A stretch of 64,000 bases of DNA from Rhodovastum atsumiense. GTDB lineage: Bacteria > Pseudomonadota > Alphaproteobacteria > Acetobacterales > Acetobacteraceae. Below are positions 30,724 to 40,636 of this stretch, piece after piece. Below the pieces are notes generated by a model that was not told the DNA's origin, searched no databases, and saw only the letters and a program-made list of their open reading frames with translations. Within the stretch, counting starts at the first letter, position 1, and each line of letters starts with the position of its first letter. The stretch is taken from assembly GCA_026225115.1 (NCBI GenBank), contig JAMFSE010000119.1:1-64000 (forward strand). The letters are read 5' to 3'. The position numbers and the translations under genes were made by a program.

Positions 30724-32514
30724 ATGCCGGATTCCATACCCCCCGCGCCCTCCCGCCGCCGCCTCATCGGCGACTGGGTGATCAACGCCCCGCAAACCCT
30801 GCGGGCTTTGGTGCGCGCGGATGAAGTCTGGCTGGCGGTCCTGGCCGCCATCACCGGCGCCATCGCCGGCGCCGGCGTCGCCGGCATGAATCTCATCATC
30901 ACCTGCATGCACCGCACGCTCTTCGAACTCCCCGCCGGCCGCGGCCTTTCGGAATCCCCCCATTTGGCGCCGGAGCGCGCCTTCCTGGTCCCGGTCCTGG
31001 GCGGCCTGGTTCTCGGTCTGTTCGGTCTCCTGCTGACCCGCCTGCGCCCCGCCAGCCCGATCGACGCGATCGAGGCCAACGCGTTGTACGGCGGCAGAAT
31101 GTCGCTGAACGACAGCCTGATCGTCGCCGGCCAGACCACCTGGTCGAACGGCGTCGGCGCCTCGGTCGGGCTGGAGGCCGGCTACGCCCAGCTCGGCGCC
31201 GGTATCGCCTCCCGCCTCGGCCGCAGCTTCCGCCTGCGCCGCAACGATCTGCGGGTGCTGGTCGGCTGCGGCGCCGCCGCCGCCATCGGCGGCGCCTTCA
31301 ACGCACCCCTTTGCGGCGCCTTCTACGGCATCGAGCTCATCATCGGCGTCTACTCCATCACCACCTTGCCCTTCGTCGTCATCGCCTCGCTCTGCGGCAC
31401 CGTCATGGTGCAAATCCTGATCGGCGGTTCGCCGCCTTTGGATGTCACGCTGCCCGCCGCCGTGCCGAGCGCCATGTACCCCATCGTGCTGGCACTGGGC
31501 TTCGCCAGCGGTATTGCCGGCATCGTCATCATGCGCGGCGTCACCCTGATCGAGGCCGGTTTCCGCCGCTCCGTCATCCCGGTCTGGCTACGACCGGTCA
31601 TCGGTGGCGCCGCCGTCGGCGCGCTCGGCTGCGTCAGCCCGTCCGCCATGTCGTCTGGCCACACGGCGCTGCATGCCGACATCAACGTCGCCTATCCCTT
31701 CATCGTCGTCCTCGCCATGCTGATCACGAAAGCCGTCGCCTCGGCTTTTTCCATCGGCTCGGGTTTCCGCGGCGGCTTGTTCTTCGCCTCGCTCTTCCTC
31801 GGCGCGCTGTTCGGCAAAGTCTTCGCCGGCATCCTTTCGGTCATGCCCTTCATCACCGTCATGCCGTCGGGCTTCTACGCCGTCGTGGGCATGAGCGCGC
31901 TCGCGGTCGCCATCGTCGGCGGCCCAATGACGATGACTTTCCTGGCTTTGGAAAGCACCGAGAATTTCGCCGTCACCATGGCGGTGCTGGCCGCCTCCAT
32001 CACCGCCGCGCTCACCGTGCGCCGCCTGTTCGGCTATTCCTTCGCCACCTGGCGCTTCCATCTGCGCGGCGAGAGCATCCGCAGCGCCGTCGATATCGGC
32101 TGGATCAAATCCCTCACCGTCGGCCGCATGATGAGCCGCGCCCAGCATGCGGTGACGCAGGAGATGTCGCTGGAAGCATTCTGCCGGGAATTCCCTCTGG
32201 GCGCCGCCCAGTTCGTCATGGTCACCGATTCCGATGACCGCTATGCCGGCATCGCCTACCCGGCGGAAGCCATCGGCATCAACAGGCCGGCCGCCGCGCT
32301 GTCCGAAATCCTGCATCACGGCCAGCATTTCCTGCTGCCCGAAATGACCGTCAAGGAAGCCGTCTCCGCCTTCGAATCCGCCGAAGCCGACGCCCTGGCG
32401 GTCCTGGACGGCCCCACCACCCGCCGCATTCTCGGTTTCTTAACCGAGCAGCACAGCCTGCGCCGCTACAACGAGGAACTGGAACGGCGCCGCCGCGAGC
32501 TATCCGGCGAATAG
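30724..32514 (+). CDS. ClC-family chloride channel/antiporter with C-terminal CBS-like region
   Basis: GAGVGLEAGYAQLGAG-type and GSGFRGGLFFASLFLGALFG motifs; start may be 30697. Confidence 0.9.
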   Translation: MPDSIPPAPSRRRLIGDWVINAPQTLRALVRADEVWLAVLAAITGAIAGAGVAGMNLIITCMHRTLFELPAGRGLSESPHLAPERAFLVPVLGGLVLGLFGLLLTRLRPASPIDAIEANALYGGRMSLNDSLIVAGQTTWSNGVGASVGLEAGYAQLGAGIASRLGRSFRLRRNDLRVLVGCGAAAAIGGAFNAPLCGAFYGIELIIGVYSITTLPFVVIASLCGTVMVQILIGGSPPLDVTLPAAVPSAMYPIVLALGFASGIAGIVIMRGVTLIEAGFRRSVIPVWLRPVIGGAAVGALGCVSPSAMSSGHTALHADINVAYPFIVVLAMLITKAVASAFSIGSGFRGGLFFASLFLGALFGKVFAGILSVMPFITVMPSGFYAVVGMSALAVAIVGGPMTMTFLALESTENFAVTMAVLAASITAALTVRRLFGYSFATWRFHLRGESIRSAVDIGWIKSLTVGRMMSRAQHAVTQEMSLEAFCREFPLGAAQFVMVTDSDDRYAGIAYPAEAIGINRPAAALSEILHHGQHFLLPEMTVKEAVSAFESAEADALAVLDGPTTRRILGFLTEQHSLRRYNEELERRRRELSGE

Positions 32515-32668
32515 GCTATTCCAGAAGCCGCTCTGGCGGCCGTCAGGCGGCGATCTTCTGCGCACCGGCGGTCGGCCGCTGCCGTGCTCACGGCCGGTAG
32601 GCCGCTCCGCTTCGGTGCTCGAAAATCACCACCTGACGACTCACCGGAGCGACTTCTGAAACGGCCTA
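32512..32668. repeat. Long imperfect palindrome (about 157 bp)
   Basis: Outer arms 32513-32558 and 32621-32667 are near inverted repeats (CAGAAGCCGCTCTGGCGG-CCGTCAGGCGGCGATCTTC vs CAGAAGTCGCTCCGGTGAGTCGTCAGGTGGTGATTTTC); centre GCCGTGCTCACGGC. Confidence 0.8.
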
Positions 32669-32788
32669 TCATCAAAATACAACCGCAATCAGTCGAATCC
32701 GCGGTTCTTGCAAAAAACACAACTTAAAGTTAATAACTGGACGTCAGCCGCTAACGCTTCAACATGGCGGTGAGATGGGAGCCGTGCG

Positions 32789-34237
32789 GTGTCAGGTTCA
32801 TTAACGGTAATCGGCGGCCATAGCAGCACCCAGGGGCTCACCGGGCTGGTGACGGTGCCCTCCGGCTTCACCGGCACAAGCGCGCTCATCACCAGCCTGC
32901 AATCCCTGCTGACCGCGGATTCCGCCTCGGTCTCCTCCGGTGGCGCCAATTTCGAAAACCTCAACGTCGCCGCCCAGGCCGGCGCCAAAACGGCGACGGT
33001 CGGCGCCTTCACCACCGGCATATTGGAAATCACCAACACCTCCAGCGTCGGCGCGACCACCGCGGGTGCTGCAAATATCAGTCTTGTCGTCCCCACCGGC
33101 TACAACGCTCTGGTCGTGCAGGCCCCGGGCTCGGAGACCATCACCGGCAACGGCGTCAACAACCTGCTGGCGGTGTTCGGCGCCAACAGCACCGTCAATT
33201 TCAATCCCAATGGCGGCAGCGGCACCATCCTCGCCGGCGGCGCCGGCGATTTCCTCAATGTCAGCGGCGCCAGCTGGTCCATCACCGGTGCCGCCGCCGG
33301 CAATGACAGCGTGGTCCTTGGCGTCAGCAACTCGGCCTATGTCGGCACCAACGGTCAGGGCAACGCCGTCAACAACGCCATCGGCGCCTCCTCCGTCCCC
33401 AGCAACGTCGTCGGGCTGGAATTCGGCAATGTCTCGGTCAATTCCGACGGCACCAACGACCTCATCGAATCCTACGGCGGCAGCGACGTCGTTTCCGTCA
33501 ACAACTCGGCAAACGTGCTGGTCTCCGGCGCTGCCGACACGATCTACGCCATGGCCGGCAGCACCGCCGTCAAGGCCTTCTTCCAGATCGGCGGCACGCT
33601 GGATTTCATCAACCTCTCCAGCCACGCCGCCACCGTCTCCGGCGACGTTCCGGGTGCCACCGGCGGCGGCGACACCATTTTCGGCGGCACCGGCGGCGGC
33701 GTCTATACCGGCGGCTCCGGCGGCAACAACTCGCTGCTCGGCGGCACCGGCGCCGCCACCTTGATCGCCGCCGGCGCCAACAACTTCCTCAGCGTCGGCG
33801 GCGCTGGCACCACCGCCGCCTACAACCTGCTTGACGCCGGCGCCGGCGGCGCCACGCTGGTTGCCGGCGCCAGCACCAAGGTCAACCAGTTCTTCGGCGG
33901 CGCCGGCACGGATTCCATCGTTTCCGCCGGCACCGGCACGCAGGTCTATTTCGTCGGCGGCCAGGGCACCGAGAACATCATCGGCACCACCGCCACCGTC
34001 TCCGGCGCCGCCAACGACTATTATTTTGGCGCCGCCACCGGCGCCCGGCAGGACGTCATCCATAATTTCAATCTGAGCCGCGACAGCCTCACCGTCACCG
34101 GCGCCGCCGACACCATCAGCGGCGTCTTCGCCAGCGGCGGCAACTCCCTCGTCACTCTGTCGGACGGCACCGTCATCCAGCTCATGGGCATCAACGCCGC
34201 CTCCATCTCCTCACTAACCGGCAGTTCGCATATCTAG
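32789..34237 (+). CDS. Glycine/asparagine-rich beta-roll (RTX-like) repeat protein, probably secreted
   Basis: Repeated GGxGxD/N-like units (GGGDTIFGGTGGGVYTGGSGGNNSLLGGTG, FFGGAGTDSIVSAGTG), no Cys; GTG start. Confidence 0.7.
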   Translation: MSGSLTVIGGHSSTQGLTGLVTVPSGFTGTSALITSLQSLLTADSASVSSGGANFENLNVAAQAGAKTATVGAFTTGILEITNTSSVGATTAGAANISLVVPTGYNALVVQAPGSETITGNGVNNLLAVFGANSTVNFNPNGGSGTILAGGAGDFLNVSGASWSITGAAAGNDSVVLGVSNSAYVGTNGQGNAVNNAIGASSVPSNVVGLEFGNVSVNSDGTNDLIESYGGSDVVSVNNSANVLVSGAADTIYAMAGSTAVKAFFQIGGTLDFINLSSHAATVSGDVPGATGGGDTIFGGTGGGVYTGGSGGNNSLLGGTGAATLIAAGANNFLSVGGAGTTAAYNLLDAGAGGATLVAGASTKVNQFFGGAGTDSIVSAGTGTQVYFVGGQGTENIIGTTATVSGAANDYYFGAATGARQDVIHNFNLSRDSLTVTGAADTISGVFASGGNSLVTLSDGTVIQLMGINAASISSLTGSSHI

Positions 34238-34241
34238 AAAG

Positions 34242-34300
34242 CAGCCGCTTTTTGGAAAAGCGGCTGGGCGCCCCCGGCGCAAAAACTTCTGCTATCAATG
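34242..34300 (+). repeat. Dispersed repeat family A, copy A10 (divergent)
   Basis: GCCGCTTTTTGGAAAAGCGGC hairpin then GCGCAAAAACTTCTGCTATC. Confidence 0.5.
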
Positions 34301-34321
34301 GCTTGATCGTTGAACGCGGCG

Positions 34322-35971
34322 CTACAGCGCCATCAGAAACCCGTAGGGATCGCTCAGGGAATTTATATTGGTCTTGGCGAATTCCTTCAGCTCCGGCGGA
34401 TCATCCCATTTGCCGTAGACCACCAGTTTCCCGTCCCAGTCGATCTGCAAATTGAACGGCTGCATCAGCCGCCGCCCGTCGGAAAAATCCGTTACGATCT
34501 CTTCCGTTACGATCTCTATGGATTCGGAAGATTCGGAAATCATCGGATCCGGCATTACATCTTCCACCAGCGGCGCCGCAGGCGGAGCTTCCAGGCTCTC
34601 TCCCCCCGGCGGCGGTATCAGCATCACCTCATCCACATGATAGCCGCCGAGCTCGCCCGCCAGCCAGGCCCAATCAGCCGCCCGCAAAAACTCCTTCGCC
34701 CGGAAATCGGCCGGAATATGCAGGGCGTTATAGGTATGCCGAACCTCGATCTGCCAGGGCCGGCGGCTTGCCCGCAAATACGCCACCAGCCCCGGAATTT
34801 CATCGCGGTTGGACCGGTAGGCCATGATGATATAGCGCAGACGGGGAGGGGCCTCGGCTGCCGCCCAGGCCGCAATCAGCCGGTCCCAGTTATCCTTGAA
34901 AATATTCCACCGCGCACCCTTGCGCATCCGCTCGAATATCTCCGGATCAAGACTCTCCAGCGATATATTGATATGCGAAACACCGCTGCCTGCCAGCGCC
35001 GCGAAATATTCCGCTGGCATGCGCTTGGCAAGATTGGTCGTGAACATCACCTTGCGCCGCCATTGTTTTGGAATCTTCTCGATAAACCCAAGGAAGTCCG
35101 GGTTAAGCGTCGGCTCGTGCAGGCAGGACAGCCAGAAATTCCCATCCCGCACATAAGGCAGCAGCGGCAGCAGCGCATCGAACGTTTCCGCCGACATCAC
35201 CCGCGTCGTTTTTACGTCGGAATAATCGAACAGGCAGAACGGACAGCGCAAATTACAGTTATTGACGATATCGATGGCGATATGATCGATCGGCTCAAAC
35301 GCCGTCACCAGATAAGGCGAAAGCGGCAATGCAGCACCCCCCGCCGGCCGCACCATAACGGCGTCGCGCTCAGCCTCAGACAGAGGCGGCGAAAAACTCA
35401 GCCTGAATCCATACCGTCCGTCGCCGATGGATTGCTGCGCCAGCGGCAGGTTCAGCAGATCCGCGCAGCCTGTCGCCAGCACGGTTTCCCTATCCGCCAG
35501 CACCACCTCGAATGCCACGCGTTCTTCATCATCAAACCGGTTGCGAACCCATCCCGCCAGATGACCGGTGCTGCGCTCGTCCACATAGCCCTCGAATTCC
35601 GGCGCCCGCGGAATCGGCGCTTGCGTCAAAACCGGCCGCACCACCAGCTGTCGGCGTTCCTCCGTACTCAGCCGCGCCGAAAACGCCAGGTGAAACCCGT
35701 AACAGGCATCCCCGACCGAGCTGTGGTGCAATGCCGGGTAAAACTGATCGGCAACCCCTTCGGCGATAACCCGCTCCGTCTCCGGCCCCGCCAGAACCAC
35801 CTCGAACCGCAGCCGCGCCCGCGCGTCAAACGGATTCCACATCCATCCCGCAACATGATTTTCCGATAATTCGTCGAGATACCCATGCACAACCGGCCGA
35901 ATAAGCCCCCCGGCCTTCCCATGACCCAGCCTCCGGCGCAGCAGCGATGAGACACGAAACCGCAACTTCAT
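34322..35971 (-). CDS. Radical SAM protein with two tandem N-terminal repeat domains
   Basis: Cx3Cx2C cluster motif NNCNLRCPFCLFDY; two ~100 aa repeats (GYLDELSENHVAGWMWNPFD… / GYVDERSTGHLAGWVRNRFD…). Confidence 0.88.
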   Translation of the reverse strand: MKLRFRVSSLLRRRLGHGKAGGLIRPVVHGYLDELSENHVAGWMWNPFDARARLRFEVVLAGPETERVIAEGVADQFYPALHHSSVGDACYGFHLAFSARLSTEERRQLVVRPVLTQAPIPRAPEFEGYVDERSTGHLAGWVRNRFDDEERVAFEVVLADRETVLATGCADLLNLPLAQQSIGDGRYGFRLSFSPPLSEAERDAVMVRPAGGAALPLSPYLVTAFEPIDHIAIDIVNNCNLRCPFCLFDYSDVKTTRVMSAETFDALLPLLPYVRDGNFWLSCLHEPTLNPDFLGFIEKIPKQWRRKVMFTTNLAKRMPAEYFAALAGSGVSHINISLESLDPEIFERMRKGARWNIFKDNWDRLIAAWAAAEAPPRLRYIIMAYRSNRDEIPGLVAYLRASRRPWQIEVRHTYNALHIPADFRAKEFLRAADWAWLAGELGGYHVDEVMLIPPPGGESLEAPPAAPLVEDVMPDPMISESSESIEIVTEEIVTDFSDGRRLMQPFNLQIDWDGKLVVYGKWDDPPELKEFAKTNINSLSDPYGFLMAL

Positions 35972-36056
35972 GAACCCAGCGTAGCAGTGGCCAACCCATG
36001 TTGCAACGTAAAGTATTAAATTGCGAAAACCATACGCCCCGGCCGCGCGCCAAAAA

Positions 36057-36092
36057 CCGTCATGGCGAGCGTCACGCGAAGCAATCCATCTT
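36057..36092 (+). repeat. Dispersed repeat family C, copy C1
   Basis: ACCGTCATGGCGAGCGTCACGCGAAGCAATCCATCT; resembles the widespread GTCATTGCGAGCGAAGCGAAGCAATCC repeats. Confidence 0.6.
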
Positions 36093-36126
36093 AATTCGTG
36101 GTCCAGGCGCTACCCGCGCAACACCC

Positions 36127-36178
36127 ATGCCCGGCATAGCAAAAGTTTTTGCGGAGCTTTTTCAAAAAGCGACCGCTT
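36127..36178 (-). repeat. Dispersed repeat family A, copy A9 (variant hairpin, reverse)
   Basis: Reverse complement CGCTTTTTGAAAAAGCTCCGCAAAAACTTTTGCTATGCCGGGCATGGG, matching A8. Confidence 0.65.
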
Positions 36179-36185
36179 ACTTCCC

Positions 36186-37433
36186 CTATATCTCCAGCAA
36201 CAACCGCCGCGGATCCTCCAAGCTCTCCTTAACCCGCACCAGGAAGGACACCGCCTCGCGCCCATCAATAATCCGGTGGTCATAGGACACCGCCAGATAC
36301 ATCATCGGCCGGATCTCGATCTTACCGGCAACCACCACCGGCCGTTCCTGGATCTTATGCATTCCCAGAATCGCCGATTGCGGCGGGTTGATAATGGGCG
36401 TGCTCATCAGCGAGCCATAGACCCCGCCATTGGTGATCGAGAAGGTGCCGCCGGCCAGGTCTTCCAGCTTCAGCGTCCCGTCCTTGGCGGCTTTGGCGAA
36501 GCCGGCGATCGCGGACTCAATCTCGGCGATGCTCATAGCGTCGGCGTTGCGGATGACCGGCACCACGAGCCCGTTCGCGCCGCCGACGGCGATGCCCATG
36601 TTCACAAAATGCTTATAGACGATATCATCACCGTCGATCTCGGCATTCACCGCCGGAAATTCCGCCAGCGCGGCAACCACGGCCTTCACGAAGAAGCCGT
36701 TGAAGCCCAGCCGCACGCCCTTATGCTTCTTCTCGAAAGCTTCCTTATATTCCGAGCGCAGCGCCATGATGGCGCTCATATCCACCTCGTTGAAGGTGGT
36801 CAGCATGGCCGCGGTATTCTGCGCTTCCTTCAACCGCGAGGCGATGGTCTTGCGCAGCCGGGTCATTTTCACGCGCTCTTCGCGCGCATCATTGGTCCGC
36901 GCCGGCTTCGGCGCAGCAGGCGCCGCCACCACCGGCGGCCGGTTCACAAACGCCAGCACATCGCCCTTGGAAATCCTGCCGTCCTTGGCGGAGCCCTCGC
37001 CGATATCCTCGGCGGAGATTTTCTTCTCCTCCATCATCTTCGCCGCGGCCGGCAAAGGTGCCGTTCCCGTCCGTGCAACCGGACCAGGGGGTGCGGCCGG
37101 CGGCTGCACCCCGGCCACCGGCACTGCCGCCGCCGCAGCCACGGCTTTTGGCTCCTCGGCCTTTTTGGCAGCGGCCGGTTTGGCGGCTGCACTGCCGGCA
37201 GCGCCAATGCGCCCCAGCAACCCGCCCACTGCAACCTCGGCGCCCTCATCGGCGATAATCTCGGCAATAACCCCGGCTTCCGGCGCCGGCACTTCGACCG
37301 TCACCTTATCGGTTTCCAGCTCCACCACGGCCTCATCGGCGGCCACCGTCTCGCCGACCTTCTTGATCCAGCGTGCAATCGTGGCGGAGGTAACGCTCTC
37401 ACCCAGCGTCGGAACCTTAATATCGGCGGCCAT
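36186..37433 (-). CDS. sucB: 2-oxoglutarate dehydrogenase E2 (dihydrolipoyllysine succinyltransferase)
   Basis: Lipoyl domain [19 protein letters not shown]; catalytic [16 protein letters not shown]. Confidence 0.96.
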   Translation of the reverse strand: MAADIKVPTLGESVTSATIARWIKKVGETVAADEAVVELETDKVTVEVPAPEAGVIAEIIADEGAEVAVGGLLGRIGAAGSAAAKPAAAKKAEEPKAVAAAAAVPVAGVQPPAAPPGPVARTGTAPLPAAAKMMEEKKISAEDIGEGSAKDGRISKGDVLAFVNRPPVVAAPAAPKPARTNDAREERVKMTRLRKTIASRLKEAQNTAAMLTTFNEVDMSAIMALRSEYKEAFEKKHKGVRLGFNGFFVKAVVAALAEFPAVNAEIDGDDIVYKHFVNMGIAVGGANGLVVPVIRNADAMSIAEIESAIAGFAKAAKDGTLKLEDLAGGTFSITNGGVYGSLMSTPIINPPQSAILGMHKIQERPVVVAGKIEIRPMMYLAVSYDHRIIDGREAVSFLVRVKESLEDPRRLLLEI

Positions 37434-37478
37434 GAACTACTCCCAAAAGCAATGGTAATTGCTTGTTATAAAAGATCT

Positions 37479-40337
37479 TCAGACGCTCAGTGCTGCATTC
37501 ACCAGCGCAGCCTGCTCGGCAATATAGGTTTTATTCAACCCTGTCGCCGGGCTGGCCGCTTCCGCCCGCCCAACATAGCGCGGCCGCTTTCCGGCACCGT
37601 CCAGACAAGTCAGCACGGATTCGATTTTCCGGTCCACAAACGTCCAGGCGCCGTTATTCTCCGGCTCTTCCTGGCACCACACCACCTCGGCGTTCTTGTA
37701 CGCCTCGATTGCGGATTTCAGCCCCTTGGCCGGGAACGGATAAAACTGCTCCAACCGCACAATCGCCACATCCTTAATGCCGCGCTCGCGCCGCTCTGTC
37801 AGCAAATCGTAATAAACCTTGCCGGAGCAGATCACCACGCGCTTCACCGTCTCCGGCGCCGCCAACGCATCGATCTCCGGGATCACATATTTGAACCCGT
37901 TGGTATTGTTGAACTCGCCCAGGCTCGAGACGCAAAGCTTGTGCCGCAGCAGAGATTTCGGCGTCATCAGCACCAGCGGCTTGCGGAAATTCCGCTTCAG
38001 CTGCCGCCGCAGCGCATGAAAATAATTCGCCGGCGTCGAGAGATTGCACACCGTCATGTTGCGCTCGGCGCAAAGCTGCAAATACCGCTCCAGCCTGCCT
38101 GATGAATGCTCCGGCCCTTGCCCTTCCTGCCCATGCGGCAGCAACAGCGTCAGCCCGCACATGCGCAGCCATTTGCTCTCGCCGCTGGCGATGAACTGGT
38201 CGATGATCACCTGCGCGCCATTGGCAAAATCGCCAAACTGCGCCTCCCACAACACCAGCACGCCCGGGTCGGAAATCGCATAGCCATACTCAAATCCCAG
38301 CACGCCAACTTCCGAGAGCAGCGAGTTGAACAGCTCGATCTTCGACTGTTTCGGACGGATATTATTCAGCGGAATATATTCGTTCTGATTGCTCTGGTCG
38401 ATCAGCACCGCATGCCGCTGGCTGAACGTCCCGCGCTGCACATCCTCGCCAGACAGCCGCACCCGATGCCCATCCAGCATCAGCGTGCCGAAGGCCAGCG
38501 CCTCACCGGTCGCCCAGTCGATGCCCTCGCCGCTGTCGATCATCTGCTTCTTGGCTTCAAGCTGGCGCAGAATTTTCGGATTAAGATCGAAATTCTCCGG
38601 CGGCCGCGCCAGCGCGGCACCCACTTCCTGCAACTGCGCCAGCGGCGCCGCGGTTGCCTGCTCCTGATACTCGTCCTCTTCATTGGCCTGGCCTAGCCCG
38701 GACCAATGTCCCTCCAGCCAATCCGCCTTGTTCACCTTATAGGATTTCGCCCCGGCATAGGCCTCCTCAAGCGTCCGGTCGTAATCTTCGAGAATTTTCT
38801 TGGACTCTTCAGCGGTCACGCTGCCCTCGGCGGCCAGCGCCGCCGCATATAGATTGCGCGTGGTATCCAGCGACCGGATCGCCTTGTACATGATCGGCTG
38901 GGTGAACGCCGGCTCGTCGTTTTCATTATGCCCATGCCGGCGATAGCAAACCAGATCGATCACCACGTCGACGGCGAATTCCATCCGGAACTCGGTCGCA
39001 AGCTTCGCCGCAAACACCACCGCTTCCGGATGATCGCCGTTCACATGCAAAATCGGCGACTGCACGGATTTCGCAACATCCGTGCAATACATGCCGGAAA
39101 ATGCATGCGCCGGCACTGTCGTAAAGCCGATCTGATTATTCACCACCAGATGCACGGTGCCCCCGGTGCGGTAGCCAATCAGCTGGCTCATCGCCAGGGT
39201 CTCATACACCACGCCCTGGCCGGCAAACGCCGCATCGCCATGCATCACAATCGCCATCGCCGAGCGCCTTGTGGTATCGCCCGCCATATCCTGCCGCGCC
39301 CGTATCTTGCCCACCACCACCGGGTCCACCGCCTCCAGATGCGACGGGTTCGGCTGCAGCGACAAATGCACCTGGTTGCCGTTAATCGCGATATCGGTCG
39401 AAGTCCCAAGATGGTATTTAACGTCGCCCGAACCCTGCACGTCGTTCGGCTTCGCACTCTCGCCGCCGAACTCGCTGAACAAGGCAACCAGCGGCTTCTT
39501 CACAATATTGACCAGCGTATTCAACCGGCCGCGATGCGGCATGCCGATCGCAATTTCCCGCACCCCGTTATCCGCCGCCGTCTCGATGATCGTATGCAAA
39601 GCCGGAATAGTGGTCTCGCCGCCCTCCAGCCCAAACCGCTTGGTGCCCACATACCGGCGCTGGCAGAAATTCTCGAAACTATCCGCCTCGGTCAGCTGGC
39701 GCAGAATCTTCACCTTGTCCGGCTTGCCGAACGCGGTCGTCCAGGGCGCGCCCTCAATCCGGTTCTGAATCCAGTAGCGCTGTTTGGCTTCCTGGATATG
39801 CATGAATTCGGTGCCGATCAGCCCGCAATAGCTGGCCCGCAAACCATCGATGATCTGCCGCAGCGTCTGCGATTCCAGCCCCTGATTATCCTTCGAGAGA
39901 TAAATCTCCCGGTCCATATCGGCTTCGGTAAAACCATAGGTCGCGGGATCAAGTTCCTCATGCGGCGCGTTTACTTTAAGATTGAGCGGATCAAGCTGCG
40001 CTTCCAAATGCCCGCGAACCCGGTAAGCCCGGATCAGCATCAGCGCCCGGATCGAATCCAGCGCCGCCGCCTTGGCATCCACATTGCCGGGAATGCCCTT
40101 CGGCTGGCTTGCCGCCTTCGCCTCCGCGGCATCGTCGAAAATATTCGGATTAGGCGCCCAGGAGGCGCCAACAGCATCGGTCAGCACCGATTTGGCTTCG
40201 TCGTTCAGCGCCGCGAATAAAGCCGCAAAATCCGGATCAACCGCGCTCGGGGAATTCACCCATTTCGCATAAAGCTGGGAAATAAATTGGGCATTCGCCC
40301 CGTTCATCGCAGTCGCTAGAACATCAACGCCGGCCAT
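37479..40337 (-). CDS. sucA: 2-oxoglutarate dehydrogenase E1
   Basis: Full-length E1, IGMPHRGRLNTLVNIV, VDVVIDLVCYRRHGHNENDEPAFTQP. Confidence 0.97.
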   Translation of the reverse strand: MAGVDVLATAMNGANAQFISQLYAKWVNSPSAVDPDFAALFAALNDEAKSVLTDAVGASWAPNPNIFDDAAEAKAASQPKGIPGNVDAKAAALDSIRALMLIRAYRVRGHLEAQLDPLNLKVNAPHEELDPATYGFTEADMDREIYLSKDNQGLESQTLRQIIDGLRASYCGLIGTEFMHIQEAKQRYWIQNRIEGAPWTTAFGKPDKVKILRQLTEADSFENFCQRRYVGTKRFGLEGGETTIPALHTIIETAADNGVREIAIGMPHRGRLNTLVNIVKKPLVALFSEFGGESAKPNDVQGSGDVKYHLGTSTDIAINGNQVHLSLQPNPSHLEAVDPVVVGKIRARQDMAGDTTRRSAMAIVMHGDAAFAGQGVVYETLAMSQLIGYRTGGTVHLVVNNQIGFTTVPAHAFSGMYCTDVAKSVQSPILHVNGDHPEAVVFAAKLATEFRMEFAVDVVIDLVCYRRHGHNENDEPAFTQPIMYKAIRSLDTTRNLYAAALAAEGSVTAEESKKILEDYDRTLEEAYAGAKSYKVNKADWLEGHWSGLGQANEEDEYQEQATAAPLAQLQEVGAALARPPENFDLNPKILRQLEAKKQMIDSGEGIDWATGEALAFGTLMLDGHRVRLSGEDVQRGTFSQRHAVLIDQSNQNEYIPLNNIRPKQSKIELFNSLLSEVGVLGFEYGYAISDPGVLVLWEAQFGDFANGAQVIIDQFIASGESKWLRMCGLTLLLPHGQEGQGPEHSSGRLERYLQLCAERNMTVCNLSTPANYFHALRRQLKRNFRKPLVLMTPKSLLRHKLCVSSLGEFNNTNGFKYVIPEIDALAAPETVKRVVICSGKVYYDLLTERRERGIKDVAIVRLEQFYPFPAKGLKSAIEAYKNAEVVWCQEEPENNGAWTFVDRKIESVLTCLDGAGKRPRYVGRAEAASPATGLNKTYIAEQAALVNAALSV

Positions 40338-40545
40338 ATGAAATACCTTCTGTTATCCACGCTAGTACGCCACGCAATTGCGGCGGGAGGATGACACGAC
40401 AATTTAGCCACGGATCACCCAGCCGCGCCCATATAGGCCAATCGACCCCCATCGCCGTGGCTTAAACCACCAAGGCAGGGTTGCCTTAACTGCAACCCTA
40501 ACGTGGAAATAGATGATTCGTTAATGCTGAAAGATGAAGGGAAGG

Positions 40546-40610
40546 GGTTCTTTTTTGCAAAAAAGAACCAAAAAACTCTTTTTAATTCTGGGACATGGGC
40601 GCCGTTAGGC
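40546..40610 (+). repeat. Dispersed repeat family A, copy A1
   Basis: Perfect 24-bp palindrome GGTTCTTTTTTGCAAAAAAGAACC (40546-40569) then AAAAAACTCTTTTTAATTCTGGGACATGGGCGCC. Confidence 0.8.
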
Positions 40611-40636
40611 CAGCGCCTCATGTCCTGAATCAAACT

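Noticed and set aside
33660-33960. GGC-rich tandem repetition considered as a CRISPR or minisatellite array
   Set aside because: Irregular spacing and protein-level Gly-rich repeats explain it; no identical repeats with unique spacers
32801-34063. 420-aa minus-strand Gly/Ala/Asp-rich ORF
   Set aside because: Shadow of the repetitive RTX-like gene; no independent start or RBS support
34310-35869. 519-aa plus-strand ORF
   Set aside because: Antisense shadow of the radical SAM gene
36021-38102. 693-aa plus-strand ORF
   Set aside because: Antisense to sucB/sucA; His/Arg-rich shadow translation
40415-40633. Small ORF containing VFWFFFAKKN
   Set aside because: Peptide is a translation of repeat A1, not a gene; the same artefact recurs at other A copies
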